Source: Scytalidium lignicola (lineage: Eukaryota; Ascomycota; Leotiomycetes). From it: 64,000 nucleotides of DNA. The notes beneath the pieces are model-generated. The model was not told the origin of the DNA and made no database searches. It saw only the letters and a list, made by a program, of their open reading frames with translations. Made by a program: the position numbers and the translations under genes. The stretch covers positions 1-64,000 of the forward strand of contig NCSJ02000051.1 in NCBI GenBank assembly GCA_002812745.2, given 5' to 3'. Of this stretch, positions 41,896-52,576 are shown one piece after another. Position 1 is the stretch's first letter. Each line of letters begins with the position of its first letter.

Positions 41896-42694
41896 ATGGA
41901 CATGGAAAAGTTGAAGAAGATGCAGCAGTCGGTGCGAATTGGTATGTGACAAATCCTTGTTTGTGGAATTTGTGGAGGGTTATACGGAGCTGTAGAACCC
42001 TAGTAGATGTGTTTTTGCAACTGTCACAGACCGCTGTCAAAGCTTTTACTTTTTGGGATGCATAGCTAACCAAGAATGCGCAGGGTACGTATTCGTGTTT
42101 CCAATCTCGAGAATATTGCAGAATGTGTCATTTGAGGAGTTTAGATGAGCTCTAGGGAATATGGAATCCAAATCTGACATCCTCGAACAGTGGAAAGGGT
42201 ACACCCAGACGAAAGGTCAAGAAGGTTCACAAGAGCGCTGGAACGGACGACAAGAAGTTACAAACTACTCTCAAGAAGCTCAATGTTCAACCAATTCAAG
42301 CGATAGAAGAGGTCAACATGTTTAAGTCGGACGGAAATGTTATCCATTTCGCCGCACCAAAAGGTCAGACAACGCGGGTTAACACCCCACTAACTGGGCT
42401 CGTTCATTACTGAGTTAGTTTGGATATATGCTAACTGATATTTCTACAGTACATGCTGCCGTACCAGCAAATACCTTTGCTATCTACGGAAATGGTGAAG
42501 ACAAGGAACTCACAGAACTCGTCCCAGGTATCCTCAACCAACTCGGTCCCGACTCCTTGGCATCCCTCCGAAAGTTAGCCGAGAGCTACCAGTCGATGCA
42601 GAAAGCAGAGGGAGGAGACGACAAGAAAGATGAAGACGATGATGACATCCCGGATCTGGTTGCAGGGGAGAACTTTGACGACAAGGTCGAATAA
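41896..42694 (+). CDS. EGD1: Nascent polypeptide-associated complex subunit beta (NAC-beta)
   Basis: Proposed exons 41896-41941, 42084 (1 nt), 42191-42363 and 42450-42694; 154 aa. NAC-beta/alpha binds ribosomes at the tunnel exit and contacts emerging chains. Product: [20 protein letters not shown], then [20 protein letters not shown] (ribosome-binding basic stretch), [20 protein letters not shown] and VHFAA-type NAC core through [20 protein letters not shown]. The acidic tail ends [13 protein letters not shown]. Joining 41941 directly to 42191 shifts the frame; the conserved [10 protein letters not shown] is restored only if one extra G is included. Position 42084 provides it, between GCTAAC...GCGCAG and GTACGT. 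Confidence 0.9.
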
Positions 42695-43784
42695 AGCAAA
42701 AGAGCATTTAACCTCATCTGATATGGTACAAGCATGGTAACGGGCATTTTTTGGGAGTGACCCCATTTGGATGATGGGTACATCGGTTTGAGGCATGCAT
42801 GGATGGAATACTCGGGTACCTCTTACTTAGAGCGACCTTATGTTATGGCTTTTTGCTGGCATCGGGCGAAGTCTTAGGTAGTCCAATGGCCATAGGGTTG
42901 CTTGCTTGTACAAAATTACTCAAAAGCTCCAGTTTCTTGGTATGATCTATGATCTCATATCCCGGTGATGAAGTTACTTTTTGAGTTAGAGAGTATACTC
43001 CAGCATTTATTTATCAACCTGCCTTCGTAGTCACACCAATCAAACCCAACCAAGTTACGAAATATGCGTAGATCTTACTTTCTAATGGGTTTAAGTACAG
43101 CACAATCGAAATCTCTTCACTAAAAATCCCAATAGTTCGAAGGATTTGCACTGCCATCATGAAAGTTCAGCTGCTTGGATTCTCATGGGGTAGAAGTGAG
43201 GGGCAACTCTCATTTTCTGGGCGTCGAATTAACCTTATGCTTGGCGGCTGGAGATTGTTCCGTCTTACAATACGCGTGTACCTGACGCAAGGCTGTATCT
43301 CTATAATTATAATTTTCAACTTAATTGTGATTAGGCAACTCAATAATTAATTATGTTCGGTGGTCAATTAGTATTAAATTTATAAAAGAGGGGGGGGGGA
43401 AGGATCTACCTTGATGCCGCCAATAACTTTATTTTGTATGCTTTTTAGTCTATTAAGTCTCATTCGGGAAACATTCAGCGATCGTTTTCCCTGTTTCATG
43501 CAACGGATTGACTTTTCATTGCTCATATCAAAGAGTTCTTATGCACAGCCTCACCGATTGGCTTGCTTCGAGATCATTACGGATCCTGATTGAACACGCG
43601 GTAGAGGAAGGATTGCGGAGTAATTTCAAGCTTAAACCTTTAGATTGGCCGATCTTTTTNATACGTGCAGATATAGTTTCCTTGATATGTATATATAATG
43701 AAGATGTTTCCTGTTATTGTGTCTGCTTTTCGGCAGTATATTAAAATATATATTCGGGTTGAGAAAATATAAACCTGGTATATT
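42695..43784. other. Intergenic, no gene seen
   Basis: About 1.1 kb, AT-rich in its second half, with a G9 run near 43390 and an N at 43660. No coding signal. Confidence 0.5.
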
Positions 43785-45807
43785 ATGTGGTGCCATAGAT
43801 TTATCACACTTTGCTTTTCCCTTCTCCATCTCCTGAGTCTCATCGATGCTCATAAATATCCACTTCCAAAGTCTTGCAAAGCATCACCCGGTTCACCAGA
43901 CTGGCCGAGTCGTTATGAATGGGTAGCACTCAATCGTTCCATCTCAGGCCGTCTCCTCCAGCCTCCACCTCCAGGTGCTGTCTGTCATCCAGACCAACCA
44001 ACCTATGACCCTGCAACTTGCCCTGCTGTGGACACTGCATGGTTTGATGTCAACTTCCATGTAAACCATCCCATAAGCAATCTGTGGAATAACTGGAACA
44101 ACGACTCTTGTGTGCCTTGGCTGATTCCTTCGCCCTGTAGTGGTGAAGGGTATCCAGTCTATGTGATAAATGCCACTTCTAAGGAGGATGTGAAGAAAGG
44201 AGTTGATTTTGCTAGGAAACATAATGTGAGACTAAATATCAAGGGAACTGGTCATGATTACCTTGGACGGTAAGTGCATTTTCATAAGGACAGTCGTCAA
44301 GAGAGTCTGGATATGATATAGGACTCCTTCTGATCTGTTGAAGGTCCACCTCACCTAACTCCCTATCAATCTGGACGCACAATATGAAAGGTCTAAAGTT
44401 CTTTGACTCATTCAAGCCAAAAGGTTGTCGCTTTCATATTGACACACCTGCTATAACAATGAATGCGGGGACACAGTTCGGGGAAGTCGATTTGGCAGCA
44501 AGCCAGAAGAACTTGTCAATTTGCTCCGGCGGAGGACTCACAGTCGGTATAGGGGGATACCTAACTGGAGCGGGCCACAGTGCTTTAAGCTCAACTTATG
44601 GATTGGGCGCCGATAATGTCCTTGAAATCAAAGTTGTGACTCCTGGGGGTCAGATATTGACCGTCAACGAGTGTCAGCACCAGGACCTATTCTGGGCCCT
44701 TCGAGGTGTAAGCGCCGATCTTAACAGTTTGTCCTCTGCGTATCTTCTTCCACTAATTTTTATTCAGGGAGGAGGTTCGACCTTTGGGATCATCACCTCA
44801 GTGACAATAAAAGCATTTCCCTCCACTCCTTTTATTGTCAATACTCTTAGTTTCGGTACAGCTCCGCCATACACAGAGACTTATTGGAACGGTATAACCT
44901 ATTTTCTCTCCAAGTACCCATTGTTATCTTCGCAAGGTTTAGGTGGCTATGGGTTTATACTCCCAAACACAACCTATAATAATACTCAAATTGGAGCCTT
45001 CGAAGGGGCCTTCTTAATGCCTGTCTTATCTGCTTCCAATACTTCAGCTTCGGTAGAAGCTGCTATATCACCAATTCTAGCAAATATTTCGGCGACATAC
45101 CCAAATCAATGGCAATTTATAATGAATACAACCACATATCGATCATTCTACGACTGGTTCCAAAACAACAACGGCCCAGATAACGCCGGAATAGATATGG
45201 CAGTCGGATCGCGGCTGCTGGACGAGAAAGCGCTAACTGCGAATTTGACCGCCTTGAAGGTCACTTTACAGAATTCAATTCCTCCGGGATCAGTCGGCAG
45301 TGCGTACTTGGTTTCGGGTAAAGGAGTGAGGGATGCTAAACCAAGAGGTGGGAGTAACGCTGTACTTCCCGCCTGGAGAGAGTCACTTGTGCATTATGGT
45401 AAGTGTTCATTTACTCTCCATATCATTCGCATCATCTTGTTGCTGATACAAATATCTCTCGCAGTCATTGGGGTGAGCTGGACTCCTCAAAATGAAACAG
45501 AGAAAGCACAGCAACAAAATCTCCTGACAAACACCTATGTGAAGGCTCTTCGAGACCTAGCACCAAACACAGGTTCTTATGTGAATGAGGTTAGTCCCAT
45601 TGTAGTGAGATATGGTCAGAATCCCGCGCTCACACATAACAGGCCGATGCCAACGAGCCTCACTTTCAGAAGACATTCTGGGGGACCAATTACCCGCGCC
45701 TGCTAAAAATCAAAAGGGAGATAGATCCTGACGATGTGCTCTGGTGTACACCATGTGTCGGTAATGACAGATGGCACCTGGTTGGCAATGATCTTTGTCG
45801 TGTATGA
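43785..45807 (+). CDS. Secreted FAD-linked oxidoreductase (VAO/BBE type)
   Basis: Exons 43785-44269, 44344-44707, 44768-45398, 45465-45589 and 45643-45807; 589 aa. The N-terminal MWCHRFITLCFSLLHLLSLI is a signal peptide. The FAD-binding part has IKGTGHDYLGRS, where the His is in the position usually bound covalently to FAD in this superfamily, and GGYLTGAGHSALSSTYGLGA, then LFWALRGGGGSTFGIITSV. The C-terminus has FWGTNYPRLLKIKREIDPDD and VLWC, the usual BBE-like end. Many N-x-S/T sites support secretion. Members oxidise alcohols, sugars or secondary metabolites; the substrate here is unknown. Introns 2 (60 nt) and 3 (66 nt) are multiples of three and stop-free. No biosynthetic partners are adjacent. 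Confidence 0.9.
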
Positions 45808-45901
45808 TCTTATCCTTTAATGAAATCTATTGACGGGGAAAGTTGTAGTCTGATGAGTGTGCTTCGAAGTGTGTCTTGGTCCAGCTTATTTAATAACATG
45901 A

Positions 45902-47365
45902 TTAATGACCTCTTACCGCACCCTTTGTCAACTTCATTGCATTTGCTTCCCAGCCTTCTGCTCCACCATTGTTTCTCAATATCTCTCGCACCTCTACATC
46001 CTGGAAAGGCTTTACCCGGCGTCTTCCAATTAAGCCAGTATTTCTAGTGCTTGGTATTCTCAACATTTCCGTTTCAACCTCCCAGCCGCACTGCGTGGCA
46101 AGATCGGATACCCAATGAATGAGCGATGCATATGCTGAATTTGATGCACCTTTCTCTTTCGATGGTGGAGCTCGACATCTTGCTCCGCTCAGAGCATGAC
46201 TACAACAGGGTATCATCATGAACGGCGATTCGGAAATATTGGCCAGAAGTGGTGTCCATGGTGTAAGTTCATCTGCATGATTGGAGATGATGAAGGTGCC
46301 TCTCGGAAAGGTTCCATCATGAATGCCTTGCTTACTTCTCTCCTCCTCCTCCTTGCCTGCTCCAGATTCTTGGTCATCAATCAATATAGACGGAATGAGA
46401 ACGAGCTCTTTTAAGCGTTCTTGTGTTCTTGGACTGTATAGCTGTTCCCAAGATTTGCGTTTTCTGGCGTCAAATCCATAGCCTTTATAACCTTCTTCAG
46501 TGAGAATGTAAACAAGAAGTCCATTTCCACAACCAATGTCAACAAAACCGGGAAATTCAGCTTCACGATACATCTCCGCCCATAGTTCGATGAGGAAGGC
46601 TGCTATTCCAAGATCTTCGAAGACATGCTTGGTAGGATCAGTGGTTTCAACCCAACTGTCAATAACACCCTTAGCATACTTTGCTTTCAATCTAGAATAA
46701 GTATTCTGAACGGTGGCTTGAGGGAGAATTACATCGTGATGTACTCGCTTTACATATCCAGCAACGCTGCCTTCACCGTGCTTATGCAGAGTTGCCAGAA
46801 GATTGTGAGCTATCCGCTCCAATTTAGGCTCTCTTGGAATGGATTGGAAAAAGGAAAAATGGATGGAGCAGATACCACTCTGCGTTACTGGCGAGAAAGT
46901 ATGGAAGAATGCAATGCCTCTGACCGCAGGGTGATAGTAGGGAAACGAGTCTGCTGATGAGAGATGCGGGAGATATACCACTAATGATTGTATGACGCCC
47001 TCTGATAGCACACTGCTATATATAAGGCAGGTCTGATCTAATGGCTTGTCCAATTGTGCTTTCCTCGGGACCAGAGTTCGGATCAGGACAGTTTTCAAGT
47101 CTAATCCACGAAAATGGATTATCCGTGGAAGCACATCATTGTCAGTTTGAAAATCCTTTGTATATGGGGCAGTAAACAATATATCTGCTCTGAATAAATA
47201 GCTTGAATTGATATTTGGATTCCGGATCTGATTTAGCATCACTTTAGAAAAAATCTCTGGGGGAAAAGAGCATTCCTTCCAATACAACGGTGTCCAGCCT
47301 TCCCCGGTACTTTCCTGAATGACCGGGGAACTACCTTCCTGATATGCCTCTGGAACAAATACCAT
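45902..47365 (-). CDS. TRM44: tRNA (uracil-O2)-methyltransferase Trm44
   Basis: Single exon, 487 aa from MVFVPEAYQEGSSP. The frame is open further upstream but only from a TTG codon at 47401, so the first ATG was used. Trm44 methylates the ribose of U44 in tRNA-Ser. Visible: LERIAHNLLATLHKHGEGSV and GYVKRVHHDVILPQ, then KHVFEDLGIAAFLIELW, the SAM motif FVDIGCGNGLLVYIL (about residues 268-282), GYGFDARKRKSWE, FIISNHADELTPWTPLLA and MMIPCCSHALSGARC. The length is close to the yeast enzyme. It converges with the FAD oxidoreductase, about 95 bp apart. Confidence 0.93.
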   Translation of the reverse strand: MVFVPEAYQEGSSPVIQESTGEGWTPLYWKECSFPPEIFSKVMLNQIRNPNINSSYLFRADILFTAPYTKDFQTDNDVLPRIIHFRGLDLKTVLIRTLVPRKAQLDKPLDQTCLIYSSVLSEGVIQSLVVYLPHLSSADSFPYYHPAVRGIAFFHTFSPVTQSGICSIHFSFFQSIPREPKLERIAHNLLATLHKHGEGSVAGYVKRVHHDVILPQATVQNTYSRLKAKYAKGVIDSWVETTDPTKHVFEDLGIAAFLIELWAEMYREAEFPGFVDIGCGNGLLVYILTEEGYKGYGFDARKRKSWEQLYSPRTQERLKELVLIPSILIDDQESGAGKEEEERSKQGIHDGTFPRGTFIISNHADELTPWTPLLANISESPFMMIPCCSHALSGARCRAPPSKEKGASNSAYASLIHWVSDLATQCGWEVETEMLRIPSTRNTGLIGRRRVKPFQDVEVREILRNNGGAEGWEANAMKLTKGAVRGH

Positions 47366-47766
47366 GGTGGACAGTTTCACAGATGGGTTTTCAAGAGCCA
47401 AATTTGAGAGGCATTGAATATAGTCACGTGGAGTTTAAAAATAACCCGAACGACTGTAATGGTGCTTAGGACTTTTGTTTCTAGTCTCAAAGGCCGTATG
47501 TCCTCAATATAATGGAGTTTTATATTGGCCGGTAATGGAAATCATACATTGCGTAAAATGTTAACTTATGCAGTTACTAAATCGAAGACTTTCATTCAAA
47601 CCACAAGGCTGAGCAGGCAGAAGTTAGATGATCGCTTAGCGTGGATGCCCTAAGCGAGGAATTTACTAGCTCCCACAACAGGAATTCGCGACTTGTAGAA
47701 AGTGACGAGACGAACGACAACCAACGACAATCAACACTATCGGCGGATATCTACGCAGCAGTCAAC
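47366..47766. promoter_or_regulatory. Divergent promoter of TRM44 and RPL24
   Basis: About 400 bp between divergent starts, no coding signal. The ribosomal protein gene is probably preceded by a short 5' UTR with ACGACAACCAACGACAATC. Confidence 0.45.
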
Positions 47767-48477
47767 ATGCGTACCTACGACGATTCCTTCTCTGGTGCGA
47801 AGATCTACCCTGGAAAGGTACGAGCGAAATATACCCTCACGATATGCCCCGATGGTGATGGATAAAATACCGAAGCTTCGGATTGGAGTGGCAATTGGAA
47901 TATGAATAGAGATAAATGGGTATGCTGACAGAGTCCTGTGAATAGGGCAAGCTATATGTCCGTGGTGACAGCAAGATCTTCCGATTCCAGAATGGCAAGA
48001 GCGAATCCCTCTTCCTCCAACGCAAGAACCCCCGTCGCATTGCCTGGACCGTTCTTTTCCGAAGACAACACAAGAAGGGTATCTCTGAGGTATGGCAATT
48101 TATCCTGAGTTAGAATTGGCGCTTTCTGTGTGATGAAAGGTGATGGATAGCCCGAGTGAGCAAGATGCTGATTAATATGCTATGTACAGGAAGTTGCTAA
48201 GAAGCGAACCCGCCGCACTGTCAAGTCCCAGCGTGCTATCGTTGGTGCCTCCCTCGATGTTATTAAGGAACGACGATCAATGAGACCAGAAGCACGCAGC
48301 GCTGCACGCGCTGCAGCTATCAAGGAGGGCAAGGAGAAGCGGGCAGCAGCACAGAGCGCAAAGAAGCTTGAGAAGGCAAAGGCAGCAGCCGGCGCAGCTA
48401 AGGGACAGACTTCGAGAGTTACCAGCAAGCAAGGTGCGAAGGGTGCACCAATTAAGGTCCAGGCCAAGAGCCGTTAA
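47767..48477 (+). CDS. RPL24: 60S ribosomal protein L24 (eL24)
   Basis: Exons 47767-47817, 47946-48089 and 48190-48477, 160 aa. Product: [17 protein letters not shown], then [40 protein letters not shown] and [20 protein letters not shown]. It continues [20 protein letters not shown] and a long Ala/Lys-rich tail ending KVQAKSR. eL24 is a component of the large subunit near the intersubunit bridges. The N-terminal Cys ligands of archaeal L24e are lost as in other fungal copies. The short first coding exon and early introns are typical for ribosomal protein genes. Confidence 0.96.
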
Positions 48478-49193
48478 GGAATGGGTGCGGGACTTTGCTT
48501 TGGTTTTTCGTGTTTGGGTCACAAACGGATGAGCATAAAGGCTTTGCGAGATCTTTAAGTGTAGACGATCAATGCAAAATCAATGCAATAATGGCTTTTC
48601 AAGGGCTATGGGAATGTTCGATGTGACTGTTGGCTATACCGGCTACTATGCACATATGTAACTGATACTAATTTATTCTCAACATAGAGAGACGATATAG
48701 CTGTATATCCTGGATTGTCCTTCATTAATTTTGTTCAGGATGTGTCATTTGTTCTAAGCTGATCTTTACGGGCTCTTTTATTCTAACATAAATGGGAGAA
48801 CAAGATGTACTTGGCATTAACTTTTCTTCAGTGTAGAATCTTTTATTTTCGTATTTTGAAAGTGTAAGAACTCAACTCCAAGAGGGAGTGATATCACGGG
48901 TAAATAAGGCATTATAGATAATTCTTCTACTCGACGATACAGTACCTTACGTACAACATGTAATTCAATTGTGCAAAACTAGTACTAAAACCTTGTGCCA
49001 GGACGGATGTAAGAATATCCGTTCCGTGTTGAGAATAAGCCATCTGACCAATTAAACCCACGTTTACTCTTCGATTGCATACGGAGGTATCACCTTTTCA
49101 GACATTGGACATTAACTCCAAGTGTCATCATTCTAAATATCATTTTGAAGAACGTGATCTAGGTGCCATTCCCGGTTATCTTGCTTCTCAAGA
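48478..49193. other. Intergenic, no gene seen
   Basis: About 715 bp, AT-rich, containing a TACAGTACCTTACGTAC stretch near 48940-48956. No coding signal. Confidence 0.5.
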
Positions 49194-50003
49194 ATGTCCC
49201 AATACTACAACCAAGCATCCGCATCTCCGTCAGCACCTGAGAACCTCCAGTTCTACGGTGGAGGTTATCACACAACACCTTCTCAAATTGGCCAACCTGG
49301 TTACAACACCGCCGCATATCGTGAACATGGCAGTCTGCAAACGGGATGGTTCGCCGCATTTTCGGCAGGGGGCTATGAGAACGAACCCCCATTACTAGAA
49401 GAGCTAGACATTAACCTTGGGCACATACTAGCGAAGACTGCCGCAGTTCTCAACCCGTTGTCCCGTATCGAACAGCTTGAAAATGTAATGAATGACTCCG
49501 ACTTAGCCGGTCCTGTTCTGTTCGTAGTTCTTTTTGGTGCTTTCCTTTTCTGTAGTGGTAAAGGCCACTTCGGATACATCTATGGCCTAGGCTTTATGGG
49601 CTCGACTGCTTTGCATATGATACTTAGTCTAATGACGCCAAATACCCCAAGCTACTCCGGATCCGAGCCAAGCAACACGCTCACATTCCCACGAAGTGCT
49701 AGCATATTAGGCTATTGCCTCTTACCACTTGTTCTCACATCATTAGTGGGTGTCGCAATACCGCTAGATTGCACACTTGGTTATATACTTACAGGCTTGG
49801 CTATCTGCTGGTCGACAACAAAATCGAGTGCTATCTTCTGTGGTAAGAATTGAGTTCTGAAAGAGCCTTTGAAAGAATACTAATTATCATGTAAACTAGC
49901 TGTTGGGAAAATGAGGAATGCCCGTGGACTCGTAGCGTATCCGGTGGCCTTGTTATACGCAGGGTTCGGTATAATGTCTATATTCAACAGTCGTGGAAAT
50001 TGA
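49194..50003 (+). CDS. YIP1: Yip1-family Rab-interacting membrane protein
   Basis: Exons 49194-49842 and 49900-50003, 250 aa. Yip1 (YIPF5) is a multi-spanning ER/Golgi protein binding Ypt1-type Rabs and acting in COPII vesicle biogenesis. The cytosolic N-terminus (MSQYYNQASASPSAPENLQF) leads to PPLLEELDINLGHILAKTAA, the family hallmark, then NDSDLAGPVLFVVLFGAFLF and GKGHFGYIYGLGFMGSTALH. Further hydrophobic segments follow to CWSTTKSSAIFC + AVGKMRNARGLVAYPVALLY and the end IFNSRGN. About five transmembrane segments are visible. The intron has GTAAGA donor and AACTAG acceptor. Confidence 0.95.
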
Positions 50004-50993
50004 ACTCTGGCAACAGCCGCTGGCAAATCATGAATGATATTTGCTCATATCGGATTGCTCGGCATGCGAGCAGCACAGCAAGAGTGACAATCATAGACTT
50101 CCATTAGGCTGCATACGACTAGGTACTTCTAGCTCAGCACTAACACTTCGTGGCTTGTGCATCAAAGTGATGATCCCTAAGATTCAAGGAGAACCAATTT
50201 CACGAAGAAAAGAAATCAAGGACATCAACAGAATATGGTGTTCACTTGTTTGCATGAGAAATCCGATCAATATTTCCAAGCTGTTAATCTAACTAGGGAA
50301 GCAAAGTAGCATTAAACAATGAACTTGTATTTCAGAAGGGGCCTATCAAGATAGCAGGTAAGCCCGGATGCTGGATTGTTTCATATAATCCAGCCTCTTT
50401 AGATGTCATTCACTAGTCCATACCATAATGATTTCTGTCTATCTAAACTAGGAGTTCACTGTGTACAATCCTCCTATCGCTTCGAGTAAGTAATCCCCAA
50501 GCCTAGGAAATTAGTTTGGGAGCGAGTCTTGTGATTCGAACGTGAGATATTCACGTCTATAATACTAGCTTTCTAGTGGTTTATCTCCCGCAAGGGTCGA
50601 GCAGTCGTAGCCAAATTCGTCTCCCGCTTGGAACGAGTGATACCCACATCTATAAGACTAGCTTGGATTACACCAGTCTCTGGCTCCGTCCTGTGCTAGT
50701 CATGGTTAAATTCACCAGTTTCCACAGTCGATAGGCCCTCAATTTTGAAATGCCTACATTTGCATAAACCAGCAGAAAATAACAAAGCTAGAATCGTGCC
50801 TTCTCAACCGTATTCTGCCTTGTGAGTTTCTATTTCCACTTTCTACCGGGGAATCCTGGGAGGTGGTATTCGGCAAGGGCTTGTGAGGATTTATAGCTGT
50901 GAGTTAAACTTCTACAAGATTTTCAGACGTGATAAGGCATAGAAATAACACATCAGTCCAAATACTTTAAAATACAACTCTTGCTAAGGCATA
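50004..50993. other. Intergenic, imperfect repeats
   Basis: About 1 kb, no gene. Contains two related stretches near 50548-50575 and 50640-50667 (CACGTCTATAATACTAGCTT versus CACATCTATAAGACTAGCTT), spaced about 95 bp. Confidence 0.5.
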
Positions 50994-52191
50994 TTATGCT
51001 GTAGAAGGCACCTCTCCAAATCTGTACTGAGCCCATGCCATGGACATTTCCGGAAGTGTCCATAACCGTTTCCCCAAATCACTCCCTGCTGCACCAGCAC
51101 CGATATGAATAGGCAAAACATGTTCAAAGGAAGGGTGTGCCTGTCTAGCAAGTTTAGTCGTAAGTAAATCCGCCATCTTCTTCTCTCTAACATCAACTGG
51201 AGCTTCAGCAGCTTCTTTTAAAGCATCATCGAAGGGCTTCACATATGGAAGGGGTTCAGGCCCACTCATCATAGCAAACCTTAAGTCTCGCAAGTTATGC
51301 ACTGCCATGCCGGAGACAATGATTGCTATGTTCTCTTCACGAAGTGACTCTACTGCTCGACCAAGAGAATAATGTTGGTAAGGATCGTCCGAGTCGAAGA
51401 GGGAAACTTGGACGATGGGGACATTTAGGGGGTTCTTTTCTGGATCGAATGCTACGTACGCAGTAGATGCGATTAAGATTTGACTTTAAATATAGCCGTG
51501 AAAGACATGGAAAAACTCACCAATTTTAAAGCACACCCAGATACCATGGTCTAGGCCACGTTTTGTAGGTTTAGCCATGATGCCCGCATTTGCAAGGGAC
51601 TTGAGGACTTTCTCCCCGATTTCCTTGCTCCCTTTATTTGGAAATTGGGCTTTATAGTAATGAGATGGGAAGCCATAGAAACTAGAAACTTGTTACTAAA
51701 TCTCATTCAAGGAAGATTCGACAAGGTTGATTTAATTTAAGACTTACTCGTAAATTAACGGGGTGTCCTCAGCAGTATTAACTTCAACCACGTTTGGCTC
51801 TGCTTGCCAATGAGCTGAGAAAGCAACAATAGCCTTTGGCTTGACTTTTTCAGTAATTTCTTTCCCTATAACTTCTAGATTTTTGTATGCTGGATGATCT
51901 TTATCAAACAATATATTTGGCTAAACGTACTTTGTGAGTAAATTATGCAGTGTCTTGTAGATTTTTTAAGAGTTTACATACACCTCCATGACTGAAAAAA
52001 TATACAGGGGTTCGAGAAGGCATAATTTTAGTTGTTATGTTAGTTGGTATCGCTAGTTGTCCCCAAAATCGGCGCTGGATGAAGCTCGGCGTTAAGCCGA
52101 GGAATCTAGTTGGAGACAGTAGAATTGCGGCTACAAGAACAAGTATTGCAACAAATAATGGAAGCAAACGTAAGGCAACTTGTCGATTCAT
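50994..52191 (-). CDS. LigB-family dioxygenase, 4,5-DOPA extradiol dioxygenase-like, membrane-anchored
   Basis: Exons 52191-51982, 51920-51748, 51681-51521 and 51451-50994, 333 aa. The product has an N-terminal hydrophobic segment (LLPLFVAILVLVAAILLSPT) then TPVYFFSHGGPNILFDKDHP, with the first iron-ligand His in FSHGG. KAIVAFSAHWQAEPNVVEVN carries a second His, and IWVCFKIAFDPEKNPLNVPI, LEVIGKEI and IIVSGMAVHNLRDLRF follow, with HPSFEHVLPIHIGAGAA near the C-terminus. This is the class III extradiol dioxygenase fold that opens catechol rings. Most relatives are soluble, about 260-280 aa, so the leading anchor (about residues 7-30) is unusual. Four GT-AG exons, phases close. Confidence 0.9.
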
Positions 52192-52576
52192 AGCATTCGG
52201 CGCAATTGAGTGGTTGCTTTGATTTCATCTGACGAGGGCTGCTGGCGGATATATTATCTAGCGCAACGGAAATAGTTCCGTGACCGATTAACTGATTATT
52301 AAGGCAATAGAGCCCACTAGTATAGTCTGACAAACCTGACAAGGCATCCAAATGTGGGCTAGTTATGCTAGATTGATGAATGCTTGCATACAGTAATTAT
52401 TCTCTGCGTATTATGTATCGAAGGGGACATGTACACATCTCTATGTACGACTTTCAAACCCGAGCCTCGGCCTTAGTTCGGGAGCGCAAATAATGCCACC
52501 CCGCCAAAACTGCCATTATTAAACTCAGGAGGAGAACGATGCTTCTGTTTAAATCTATGGGGTCAGGTTCTGGTAG
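52192..52576. other. Intergenic, tandem minus-strand genes
   Basis: About 385 bp between the 3' end of the thioesterase gene and the start of the dioxygenase gene; no gene seen. Confidence 0.45.

Noticed and set aside
47366..47401. Longer N-terminus of Trm44
   Set aside because: The extension starts with TTG and has no ATG; the first ATG is at 47365.
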